DNA from: a virus
DNA: 48,101 bases
Virus record (IMG/VR): IMGVR_UViG_3300020472_000004
Location: 1-48,101 of that record
Strand: one strand, 5' to 3'
Part shown: piece by piece, positions 16,624-24,746 of the stretch
How positions within the stretch are numbered: the first letter of the stretch is position 1
Layout: each line of letters opens with the position of its first letter
Notes under the pieces: generated by a model
The model's database searches: none
What the model was told of the DNA's origin: nothing
What the model saw: only the letters and a program-made list of their open reading frames with translations
Program-made: the position numbers and the translations under genes

Positions 16624-17018
16624 CACCGTTTGAATTTATTGGTCTTCCTTATCGTTTAGGTGCTAATCCTGAGCAACATAAAGCTGCTGATTGTTTAACC
16701 TTATCCAAAGCAGTTTTAAAGTTCTATGGTGTAGACAGCCCCTCTCCTACTAGAGATTGGTATAGACGATTAAGGAAAAATGACTACTCAATTTTTAGAG
16801 AACAATTAGAGTTATGGGGAATCAAGACGGAACGTCCTAATATAGGTACTGTTGGCCTATGTAAATCTGAGAGAGGATATGGATTGGCAGTTTATTTTGA
16901 GGACGGATGGCTGAACATAACTTCATTCGAAGGGTCGGCGGTGACATGGCACCCCGTAGAGGAATTACTAGTCGAAGGATTTTATTGCCCCAAGAAGTTG
17001 AATTATGTGAAGTCTTAG
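16620..17018 (+). CDS. NlpC/P60-like tail-tip protein
   Basis: 132 residues. FIGLPYRLGANPEQHKAADCLTL resembles the start of NlpC/P60 domains, with the Cys of DCLTL as candidate nucleophile; a His in VTWHPVEEL would fit the second catalytic residue. Such proteins in long-tailed phages (lambda K-like) sit in the tail tip and may cut peptidoglycan locally during DNA entry. The domain is short and the third polar residue is not obvious, so activity is uncertain. The next gene overlaps it. Confidence 0.6.
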   Translation: MTPFEFIGLPYRLGANPEQHKAADCLTLSKAVLKFYGVDSPSPTRDWYRRLRKNDYSIFREQLELWGIKTERPNIGTVGLCKSERGYGLAVYFEDGWLNITSFEGSAVTWHPVEELLVEGFYCPKKLNYVKS

Positions 17019-20000
17019 GGATAACAGAAGATGATTATTGGTTCTTTGTAGACAAGACAGAAAGTTATAACGGTAAAAGATCGGAAGCTTATGATTTAGT
17101 GCCTGATATAAGGTGCGACCCGGGGACAATGTTTGTCGTCAACCTTGTTGTGGGTATTGTTATGAGTGCCATCTCTTACATGATGAGAGAGAAACCAAAG
17201 CAACCTAAAACACCTTCTAGTTTAAAAACAGCAGATGTTTCTGGTCCTAAGAGGTTTTCACCTCAATCAGGATTTGATTCTGTCCAAGAGTTAGCAGAGT
17301 TAGGAGCAACAATCCCTTTGGTTTTCGCAAATAGAACAGGAGATATTGGTGGAGTAAGAATTAATGCAAAATTACTTTGGTCACAACTTTTAAGCCTTGG
17401 AAAAGGTCAGCAATTAAAAGGCGTTTTCATGTTGTCCTCTGGAACGTTAGGAGGACGACCTGATTTTGCTGGTTATGCGATAGGAGATATGCTTTTAGAA
17501 AATTATACAAACGGAAAACTTGCTCTTTACTACTTAGATGGATCAAAAAACCCAGGAAGGTTTAAGAAAGGACTAGATAAATATTCTGAGGGAGAGCTAG
17601 ACGAAGAAACCCCCGGTGAAATTGAATTACCGTTGGTGTATTGGGATAAGGATCAAGCATATAAAGATGATGTATTTAGTGGAACAAGATCACCTAATAC
17701 TCAAGTTGAATTTGGTGTTTATGATCCGTTACCTAACTCAATGAAGTTTATGCTTCCTTATGAATTAGTTTTAAAAGGAAAAGATGCTAATAACATAGGT
17801 GATATTGATAAGAAGAGACGTAAATTAAGAACCAGATTCCCAAGGTATGCCTGTGTTCTTGCGTTAAATAATAATCAAACTCCTGGTCGCTACGAAGTAA
17901 ATAAAGGAGATAAGATTAGATATACGATAGGAGATATGAAGGTAGAAGATCATTATGAATTTGGTCCGTGGGGAGTCGAAGATGTTCAATCTTCTGTTAA
18001 CGCGACAAGAGAAAGTGCTGACGATTCAATATCAGAAGGCGAACAGTTTATGGTTGGAACGGCACTTACAATCTGTAAAAAAGTCGTACAAGATCGTTTA
18101 TGGGCTGAAGGTTTCTATAAAGATTTTGATTTTGAAGTTACTGAACCAGGAGTAATTGATGTTAGACGTATTAATACTCCTCATAACTCGTTTGAACTAC
18201 TTATTCCTCAGAAATGTGCAATAGCAACCGTAAGTAATAACAAGTCATGTGATGTAACAGAAATAGGAATCAAGTCAACGGTATGGAAACAGATTACAAG
18301 TTTTTCAAATGTAAATAGTCATCCAGGCTATTGGAAATATGAACATGGTTCAGGGGTAGTTCACGATTATGAGCAAGACAATGGAAATATTTCATTAGGA
18401 AGCATGAGTAAATATATAAAGCGTATTAGTTTTTTCCAGCTTTTCGCAAGAGAATTGGGACGTAATGCTAGTTGGATACTCTTGAGTAAGAAACCGTTTT
18501 GTGTAACAGGAAGGACACCTCAATCTCAATATAATTTCATAAGAGTCACTCATGATCGTGGTCAATATGAATTTAGGCTTGTACCTTTCCCTGGAAATGA
18601 AGCAAAGGTACAATATGAAAACGATACAGTTAACAAATTAGGCGGAACACAGACTGTTGCCTTAAAAGACTCTCCTGGGGGTTTTGATATTCGCTTTAAT
18701 GGAACTACAGAACATAAATTAGAGGGTAATGAGCTATCTAACGAAGAATGGTATTTAAGTGATCTTCCTACTTATACGAACGGCACTGCCCTGGCTTTCA
18801 ATACATATACTAAAGGGTCAATTCCAACAAAGGAAGGTTGGATCGTAACAGGTGATTCTAGTATCACAAATGGGGCGCAAGGAGCTAGAAACGAACTTTG
18901 GCTACTTGATAACTTTGGTGAAGGTACCTATGGCTTTTTTGATGACATGTCAGATGAAGAAGATTCCGGTCCTGACCAAAGTGAATGGATTTTCATTTGG
19001 AGGGGTGAGATAAAAGGAACTGTTTTAGGCAGTTACTCACTAGACCCGAGTCAATGTCTTATTGCTGGTGGTTATAAGTATTGTCTTAGTAGCGGTGTTG
19101 ATATTCTTAATCAAACTGATGACGATCAGGGTAAAGGTTACGCCGCAGTTACTAAGTACGAAAGAGGTCAAGTTGACGTCAATCCGACAACTTATAAGGG
19201 TATTAATGTTGTGGATGGAACAAATGGAAATAATAGTGCGAAAGTAGATGTTTTTGTTTATTCAAAAGACGGTCAAATAGGCTACAGGTGGGAAATTGTA
19301 GACGGAGGAAATGGTTATGCAACAGGTCAAACTGTAAGGATTCCTCATGCCAATGTAACTGTTGAAATTTTTAGTGATTCTGCAAATTTGATTACAAGAC
19401 CGTGGCCTGAAGAACAAAACTTAAATCCTTACGATGCTGTTTCTGATTACGTTACTTTTGACGCAGAAAGATCAAGTCATTTAGATGGACCAGAGCATGA
19501 AATTACTTATGTTAATGAACAGATAGAAGGATCTCCTCAACCTTATACAAATCTTGCTCTAGCAGGTTTAAGGATGAATAGTTCTAAGGAGTGGAGTTCC
19601 TTTAGTCAATTATCTGCCTATATCAAACAAGGTATCAAAGTAGAATCTTTAATTCATGGAGATATTCGTTCTACAAATTTATTTCCAGATATTGCTTATG
19701 CCTTATTAACACATCCCATTATTGGTGCTGGTGATCTTATTGGAAAGGTCTCCGTAGATAAAGAATCAATGAAAACAGCAGCACGTTTTTGTGAAGCCAA
19801 TGGCTTTTTCTGGGACGGTGTGATTACTGAAAACCAAAACTTAAGAGAGTTTATTTACCAGCAAGCGTCTTACTGTTTCTTAGATTTTACAATTATTGGA
19901 GGTCGTTTTTCTCTTGTTCCTGCTGTTCCATACCATGATAATTATGTTATGGCGAGGGCAGGGGATGAAGAAATTGAACGCTCAAAACCAGTAATTAAAG

Positions 20001-20731
20001 CGTTATTTACTGATGGCAATACAAAGAATTTGAAAGTGTCATTTCTGTCTCCAGAAGAAAGGCAGCTTTTCCAGGCAAAAGTGTTATACCGAAAAGAAAA
20101 AGATAATGGATTCTCTGAAACTAGAGTTGTCGAAGCAAGATTAGCTAAGGCAGAGGGGGGCTCAGAAAAAGACCCAAGAGAAACATTTGATCTGTCTGTT
20201 TTTTGTACCAGTAAAGAACATGCAATACACTTTGCCAAGTTTGCTTTAAGGGTTAGACAAAAGGTTGATCACGGAATCAAGTTTGAAACAACTCCACAAG
20301 CAGCAATGCACTTAAAACCTGGGCAATATTTCAGGTTCTATTCAGAGTCAACACATACCAGTCGTTTTGCTAATGGTGTTATTACTGAGAATGGAACGAT
20401 CCAATCTCAATCAATAATTACTGATGGAACGTCTATTTATTATTGGAAGCCTAGCGGTGTCGATCCTGCTTTTAATTCAGAAAAAGTTAGTGGTCCTGAA
20501 CCTCTTGTAGTTTTAGCTTCAGGGTTAGCTGGTTCTGCTTTCAGAGGCTGTGTTTTTACTAAAGCGGAAACAAATACGTCTGATCGTGTTTATAAGGTTG
20601 AGAGTATTACTTACGGAGAAGAAGGTTTTATTGAGATTGCAGGAAGTCACGAACCTTTAACTAGCCTTGGAGCATTGGCTACACTAGACTGGTCAGGAGA
20701 AGATTTTAATCTAACTGTTGATCCTGATTAA
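16985..20731 (+). CDS. Large tail-tip protein (lambda J-like central hub/attachment protein)
   Basis: About 1248 residues from TTG 16985, which has GAAGGAT just upstream; an ATG at 16907 would overlap the NlpC-like gene by 112 bases. The N-terminal part has the ITEDDYWFFV and YNGKRSEAYDLVPDIR pattern common to such proteins, followed by a membrane-like segment (FVVNLVVGIVMSAISYMM) and a KPKQPKTPS linker, then a mainly beta body. It forms the tail hub that binds the host surface and carries the fibres. The one-base overlap with the next gene (TAATG) shows coupling. Confidence 0.8.
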   Translation: MPQEVELCEVLGITEDDYWFFVDKTESYNGKRSEAYDLVPDIRCDPGTMFVVNLVVGIVMSAISYMMREKPKQPKTPSSLKTADVSGPKRFSPQSGFDSVQELAELGATIPLVFANRTGDIGGVRINAKLLWSQLLSLGKGQQLKGVFMLSSGTLGGRPDFAGYAIGDMLLENYTNGKLALYYLDGSKNPGRFKKGLDKYSEGELDEETPGEIELPLVYWDKDQAYKDDVFSGTRSPNTQVEFGVYDPLPNSMKFMLPYELVLKGKDANNIGDIDKKRRKLRTRFPRYACVLALNNNQTPGRYEVNKGDKIRYTIGDMKVEDHYEFGPWGVEDVQSSVNATRESADDSISEGEQFMVGTALTICKKVVQDRLWAEGFYKDFDFEVTEPGVIDVRRINTPHNSFELLIPQKCAIATVSNNKSCDVTEIGIKSTVWKQITSFSNVNSHPGYWKYEHGSGVVHDYEQDNGNISLGSMSKYIKRISFFQLFARELGRNASWILLSKKPFCVTGRTPQSQYNFIRVTHDRGQYEFRLVPFPGNEAKVQYENDTVNKLGGTQTVALKDSPGGFDIRFNGTTEHKLEGNELSNEEWYLSDLPTYTNGTALAFNTYTKGSIPTKEGWIVTGDSSITNGAQGARNELWLLDNFGEGTYGFFDDMSDEEDSGPDQSEWIFIWRGEIKGTVLGSYSLDPSQCLIAGGYKYCLSSGVDILNQTDDDQGKGYAAVTKYERGQVDVNPTTYKGINVVDGTNGNNSAKVDVFVYSKDGQIGYRWEIVDGGNGYATGQTVRIPHANVTVEIFSDSANLITRPWPEEQNLNPYDAVSDYVTFDAERSSHLDGPEHEITYVNEQIEGSPQPYTNLALAGLRMNSSKEWSSFSQLSAYIKQGIKVESLIHGDIRSTNLFPDIAYALLTHPIIGAGDLIGKVSVDKESMKTAARFCEANGFFWDGVITENQNLREFIYQQASYCFLDFTIIGGRFSLVPAVPYHDNYVMARAGDEEIERSKPVIKALFTDGNTKNLKVSFLSPEERQLFQAKVLYRKEKDNGFSETRVVEARLAKAEGGSEKDPRETFDLSVFCTSKEHAIHFAKFALRVRQKVDHGIKFETTPQAAMHLKPGQYFRFYSESTHTSRFANGVITENGTIQSQSIITDGTSIYYWKPSGVDPAFNSEKVSGPEPLVVLASGLAGSAFRGCVFTKAETNTSDRVYKVESITYGEEGFIEIAGSHEPLTSLGALATLDWSGEDFNLTVDPD

Positions 20732-21153
20732 TGGCTGCTGTTAATTTTCCTTCAAATTTAGCTCCGAGTAGTCGATCCTTTACTGCTGGTGAGTACCCTC
20801 AGACTGTTTTTGAAGCTCAAAATGGTGCAAAGAGTGTTATTCGTTATGGCAATAAAGTTGTCAATGCAAAATTGACTTTGGGTTTTACAAATATCTCTGA
20901 TGAAAACGTAATGAGTATTCTTTATAACTATAAGGATGTAAACAGTGAATGGAAATACATAACCTTTAGCAAGACAAAGGGATTACAAGGTATAGAGCAT
21001 AATGGTTTAGCAAACACAGTAATTGCTGGTACTTCTAACTATATGGAATCAGGGCTTAGATGGAGGTATGACGGACCTCCAAATGTAACCAGTGTTCAAC
21101 CAGGAATCAATAATGTTTCTTGTAAATTTGTAGCTTGCCTTGATGGGGACTAG
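20731..21153 (+). CDS. Conserved minor tail protein of cyanosiphovirus type
   Basis: 140 residues. NFPSNLAPSSRSFTAGEYPQ, KSVIRYGNKVVNAKLTL and a conserved end with WRYDGPPNVTSVQPG. I recognise this pattern from tail regions of marine cyanobacterial siphoviruses, where its exact role is not known. Located between the J-like gene and two tail-tube-like genes, so a baseplate or tip component is likely. Confidence 0.6.
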   Translation: MAAVNFPSNLAPSSRSFTAGEYPQTVFEAQNGAKSVIRYGNKVVNAKLTLGFTNISDENVMSILYNYKDVNSEWKYITFSKTKGLQGIEHNGLANTVIAGTSNYMESGLRWRYDGPPNVTSVQPGINNVSCKFVACLDGD

Positions 21154-21185
21154 AATAGAAAGCAACCAAGTTAAGTTGCGATCGA

Positions 21186-21665
21186 ATGGCTAATTTTTAT
21201 TCAGGACAAGACGGACAATTATTTGTAGATGGTAGTAGCACCGCTGTAGCAAAAGTAAGATCTTGGTCATTCACTGCAAGTCAAGCTGTTCTAGAAACAG
21301 TGTCACTAGAAGATACAGATCGAACAATAATTCCCGGTATCCGAAGTATTACAGGTAGTTGCTCAATCTATTACTACTCTGAATCTGGTGCGGATACAGG
21401 TGCAGGGGGTGTATCAACTCTTCTCCAGAAATTTGTTAAGCCGTCTGGAGGATCGACAGCAGGTACAGGTAAAACAACTAAATCTTCAAACATAAAGTTA
21501 GAACTAGCTATCGACGATGGTTCACCAGGAGGACGATTTATAATTTTCTATGCCTATATAACCAGTCTTTCTATGACTAACGCAGTAGGTCAGGTGCTAT
21601 CAGCGGATATTAGTTTCGAAGCAGATGGCGCACCATTAGGAACAGACTCAGCTATAAAATTCTAG
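21186..21665 (+). CDS. Tail-tube-like protein, second copy of the fold
   Basis: 159 residues, all-beta. VRSWSFTASQAVLETVSLEDTD then GIRSITGSCSIYYYSES repeats the arrangement of the major tail tube protein (a strand ending in S/T-x-E/D-x-I/V-D, then G-s-G-s). The gene is preceded by ACCAAGTTAAGTTGCGATCG. A tube-like protein downstream of the tip genes may form a distal ring or be a decoration protein. Confidence 0.6.
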   Translation: MANFYSGQDGQLFVDGSSTAVAKVRSWSFTASQAVLETVSLEDTDRTIIPGIRSITGSCSIYYYSESGADTGAGGVSTLLQKFVKPSGGSTAGTGKTTKSSNIKLELAIDDGSPGGRFIIFYAYITSLSMTNAVGQVLSADISFEADGAPLGTDSAIKF

Positions 21666-21668
21666 TCT

Positions 21669-22535
21669 GTGGCAATTTATTTTGGATCAAATGGTCTCGT
21701 TGAAATAAAGCGGGATACCAATAATAAGGGTCTTGTAACTCAGCTAGATCCGCATGATGTGACTGTATCGAAGCGTCGGTTCTCTGTTGACTTTCAGTCG
21801 AACTCCTTAATTACTGGAGATCAGGTTGAGATTGAGACTCTTGATGGATCAAATCTTGAGCTAGTTTCAGGTCAAAACTATCCAGATACTAGAAAGTTTT
21901 TGCATGTTGATGAAGTTGGAGGTATTCGACTTTTTGAGTCTTTTGAATTAGCTCTCGCTGGTAATCAATCTGAAGCTGTAGTTTTAACTGCACCGACAGC
22001 AGCTAGACAAGTTCGTTTCACAACCCGTAATCAACGATATCGCTGTTTGGCAAATATCAAAGACTTCGAGATTACAACTTCGAGAGACTCTATTGATCTC
22101 ACCCATTTAGGTGACGAATTTAAATCACAATTTGATCGTGGTTTAATTTCCGGTCAAGGTACTTTGAACTGTTTATGGCAACACCAGTATCTAGTTTGTG
22201 ATCCCCCTTACACAGTAAGCGCTCCTGAGTTTCCTGCTTACTTGGCTCAATTAATTCTAAGAATGGAGCAGGGTGCTGACTTTTTGGGTCAATTTTTTGT
22301 TTACTACAACGGGGCTACTGATGTAAATAGTGTTTGGTATGAAGCTGATTGCCTTGTTTCTAATGTTGCTGTCTCAGTTAGGACTGAGGGAGTCATTACA
22401 ACCAAGATTGACTTTGTTACGACTGGTCCGTTTCATTTGAGAAGTGGTGCGCCCGAAGATTATCTACTACAAGAAAGTGGAGATTTACTTCTACAAGAGG
22501 ACGGAAGTAAGCTTACTCTTGAGGATACGAACTAG
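21669..22535 (+). CDS. Tail-tube-like protein, third copy, with C-terminal repeat
   Basis: 288 residues from GTG 21669, three bases after the previous stop. ANIKDFEITTSRDSIDLTHLGDEF then GLISGQGTLNCLW again follows the tube pattern. The C-terminus has two short repeats (YLLQESGD, LLLQEDGS). With the two previous genes it forms a tail-tip set. It may be a distal tail protein that links the tube to fibres. Confidence 0.6.
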   Translation: MAIYFGSNGLVEIKRDTNNKGLVTQLDPHDVTVSKRRFSVDFQSNSLITGDQVEIETLDGSNLELVSGQNYPDTRKFLHVDEVGGIRLFESFELALAGNQSEAVVLTAPTAARQVRFTTRNQRYRCLANIKDFEITTSRDSIDLTHLGDEFKSQFDRGLISGQGTLNCLWQHQYLVCDPPYTVSAPEFPAYLAQLILRMEQGADFLGQFFVYYNGATDVNSVWYEADCLVSNVAVSVRTEGVITTKIDFVTTGPFHLRSGAPEDYLLQESGDLLLQEDGSKLTLEDTN

Positions 22536-22573
22536 AATTGACCTATGATGACCCTACTAAGTTGAGTTGAGCT

Positions 22574-24664
22574 ATGCCAGATCTTGAGATTAGCCAGTTA
22601 CCAGCATTAGCTGGATCTGGTTTACAGGCGACAGACCCTATCCCTGTTGCTGATATTAGTGCGAGTGAAACAAAGAAAGTTACGGCTAAAGACTTAGTTC
22701 AAAGGGGAGTTGCTTTAATTGATGCAGCTTCTATACCGGCGACTGCTCTTAGTTACCCCTTAAGTGCTAATTCGATTGTCACCGCTTCGGTTCTAGATGC
22801 AAATATAACTAATGCGAAGTTAGCTAATTCCAGTATCAGTCTGGGCGGCTTAAATTTGGTTTTAGGATCAACAGATGCAACTCCAGCTCTGGATCTGACA
22901 GATGCAACAAATTATCCAACTTCAAGCTTAAGTGGCACAATAACAAATAGTCAATTAGCAGGAAGCATTGAAGGTAGTAAGTTATTAGATACGACAATCG
23001 CTTATGTAAAATTAAATCTATCGAATGGGGATATACCGGGAGCAAAAATTACAGCGTCAAGTTTGACTTCAACGCAGTTAGGAACTGATTCTGTGACAGC
23101 TACGCAAATAGCTGAAAACGCTGTGGGGGCAAGCGAAATCGGAAGTGCAGTTATTACAAATAGTCACATCGCAAGTAATACAATCCAAGCGGGAAATGTT
23201 GCTCCAAATGCGATTGGAAGTTCAGAATTAGCAGACGCTTCTGTGGATACTTTGGCAGTTCAGGACTCAGCGATTACAACGGCTAAAATTAATAACGCTG
23301 CGGTCACTAATGATAAATTAGCGGGAAGTATTGCAGGTACTAAATTATTAAGTTCAACTATAACTTCGACTCAGTTAGGTACAAATAGCGTCACAAGTAC
23401 GGAGCTGGCTGACAACTCCGTGGATACGGCAGCCATAGCAACGTCAGCCGTGACGGATGTCAAAATTGCTAGTGGTATAGACGGATCTAAGATAACTGAT
23501 GGTACTATTTTACCGGTTAAATTAAATGCAAGTAATATAGATCGGTCGCTGAATGTTTCAGGAGATAATCTAGGAATTAATAATGCAGTAAGTGGTGGAG
23601 CGTCAGCACGCTCTGGGATTACATATAACAACGAAGGATTAATAACCGCAACAACTGCTTTAGTAGCTAGTGATTTACCAGAGGCAACTACTTCTGCTAT
23701 TGGTGCTGTTTCCGTTCCAACAGCAGGTGGTTTATCGGTTACAAACTTAGGTGCGCTCAGTATTTCGAATTCTATAAGTGCGGTAACTATTAGCGGCCTG
23801 ACATTTAATACCTTTGGCCAATTGACTTCTAGCTCTGCTTTGGTAGGTGGGGATTTACCTGTAGCCACTGCCAGTATTATTGGAGCAATCAAAGTTCCAA
23901 CAACGTCAGCACCTTTAGCTGTAGATGGTAATGGTGTTTTATCAATCGCAGATTCAGGGATAGCTTCTGGAACGTATGAAAAAGTTACTGTTAATGCACA
24001 GGGAATAGTTACGGCTGGAACTGATTTAGCAGCAGTTGATATTCCTTCTCTTGATGCAAGTAAAATAACCACTGGATCACTTGCTACAGCTAGGATTGCT
24101 GATGATGCGATCACAATGGATAAGCTAGGTAGCGGTGCTATCTCGTTCATACAAGAAGCGCAACCAGCAATCACTAATCTTCCAACTGGTGTTTACTGGT
24201 TACAAGAATCGACAGGGCAACTAAGAATATTCAACGGAAACTCCTGGTTCTCAGTGGGTTTTGGACGATTAGCAGAAGAAAATCTCAGGTTCTCAGGCAC
24301 TTTTAATGCCAGTAACGGTTTGATTGTTACCCTGACTTCCTTTGGAACGAGCGCAGGATTTAGCGCAGGAAATGCAATCCCGGCAGGTACAGCAGCAACT
24401 ACTGGCTGTTATTTCGTATGTGTTGTAGCTGGTAATGGAACTGCTGTTGTTCCTTCAACTTCCTTTGATGCGGGTGACTGGGCCTTATGTATGGGCCTCA
24501 ATGACTGGGATCGAGTTGATACATTGAGTGGTCCTGGTTCTGTTTCTGCTTTAGATGATTTATCTGATGTAAGTATTGACACTCCTACTGCTGGACAATT
24601 CTTTGAATATGCGGCTGATGGTCAATGGAAGAATGTATCTGAGATAGCTGGCGGCACTTATTAA
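22574..24664 (+). CDS. Tail fibre with long pseudo-repeat shaft
   Basis: 696 residues. From about 60 to 330 the sequence is a series of imperfect repeats of the type ITNAKLANSS, VTSTELADNS, AVTNDKLAGS, SKITTGS, which form beta-helical shafts in fibres. A middle segment has TSAIGAVSVPTAGG and SIIGAIKVPTTSAP repeats. The C-terminus has TNLPTGVYWLQESTGQLR and SALDDLSDVSIDTPTAGQFF, features common in marine phage fibre proteins. It probably contacts the host surface. An ACTAAGTTGAGTTGAGC element precedes the start. Confidence 0.75.
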   Translation: MPDLEISQLPALAGSGLQATDPIPVADISASETKKVTAKDLVQRGVALIDAASIPATALSYPLSANSIVTASVLDANITNAKLANSSISLGGLNLVLGSTDATPALDLTDATNYPTSSLSGTITNSQLAGSIEGSKLLDTTIAYVKLNLSNGDIPGAKITASSLTSTQLGTDSVTATQIAENAVGASEIGSAVITNSHIASNTIQAGNVAPNAIGSSELADASVDTLAVQDSAITTAKINNAAVTNDKLAGSIAGTKLLSSTITSTQLGTNSVTSTELADNSVDTAAIATSAVTDVKIASGIDGSKITDGTILPVKLNASNIDRSLNVSGDNLGINNAVSGGASARSGITYNNEGLITATTALVASDLPEATTSAIGAVSVPTAGGLSVTNLGALSISNSISAVTISGLTFNTFGQLTSSSALVGGDLPVATASIIGAIKVPTTSAPLAVDGNGVLSIADSGIASGTYEKVTVNAQGIVTAGTDLAAVDIPSLDASKITTGSLATARIADDAITMDKLGSGAISFIQEAQPAITNLPTGVYWLQESTGQLRIFNGNSWFSVGFGRLAEENLRFSGTFNASNGLIVTLTSFGTSAGFSAGNAIPAGTAATTGCYFVCVVAGNGTAVVPSTSFDAGDWALCMGLNDWDRVDTLSGPGSVSALDDLSDVSIDTPTAGQFFEYAADGQWKNVSEIAGGTY

Positions 24665-24700
24665 CCTGACTCAACTGAGTTAAGTAGGCTAAACTTAAGT

Positions 24701-24718
24701 CACCTATGGATATAGGTG
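24701..24718 (+). promoter_or_regulatory. Hairpin in the leader between two fibre genes
   Basis: CACCTAT and ATAGGTG pair perfectly around a 4-base loop (GGAT). There is no U-tract. It follows an ACTGAGTTAAGTAGG element and lies about 30 bases before the next ATG, so a leader or processing role is more likely than termination. Confidence 0.4.
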
Positions 24719-24746
24719 TCCATCGCTTGTATAAGCACTAGAGATT

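Noticed and set aside
23371-24174. Long minus-strand open frame of 267 codons inside the fibre gene
   Set aside because: It lies wholly opposite a fibre gene with good repeats, has a low-complexity Val/Ala/Ser-rich product and no start signals; it is a shadow of the repeat-rich gene.
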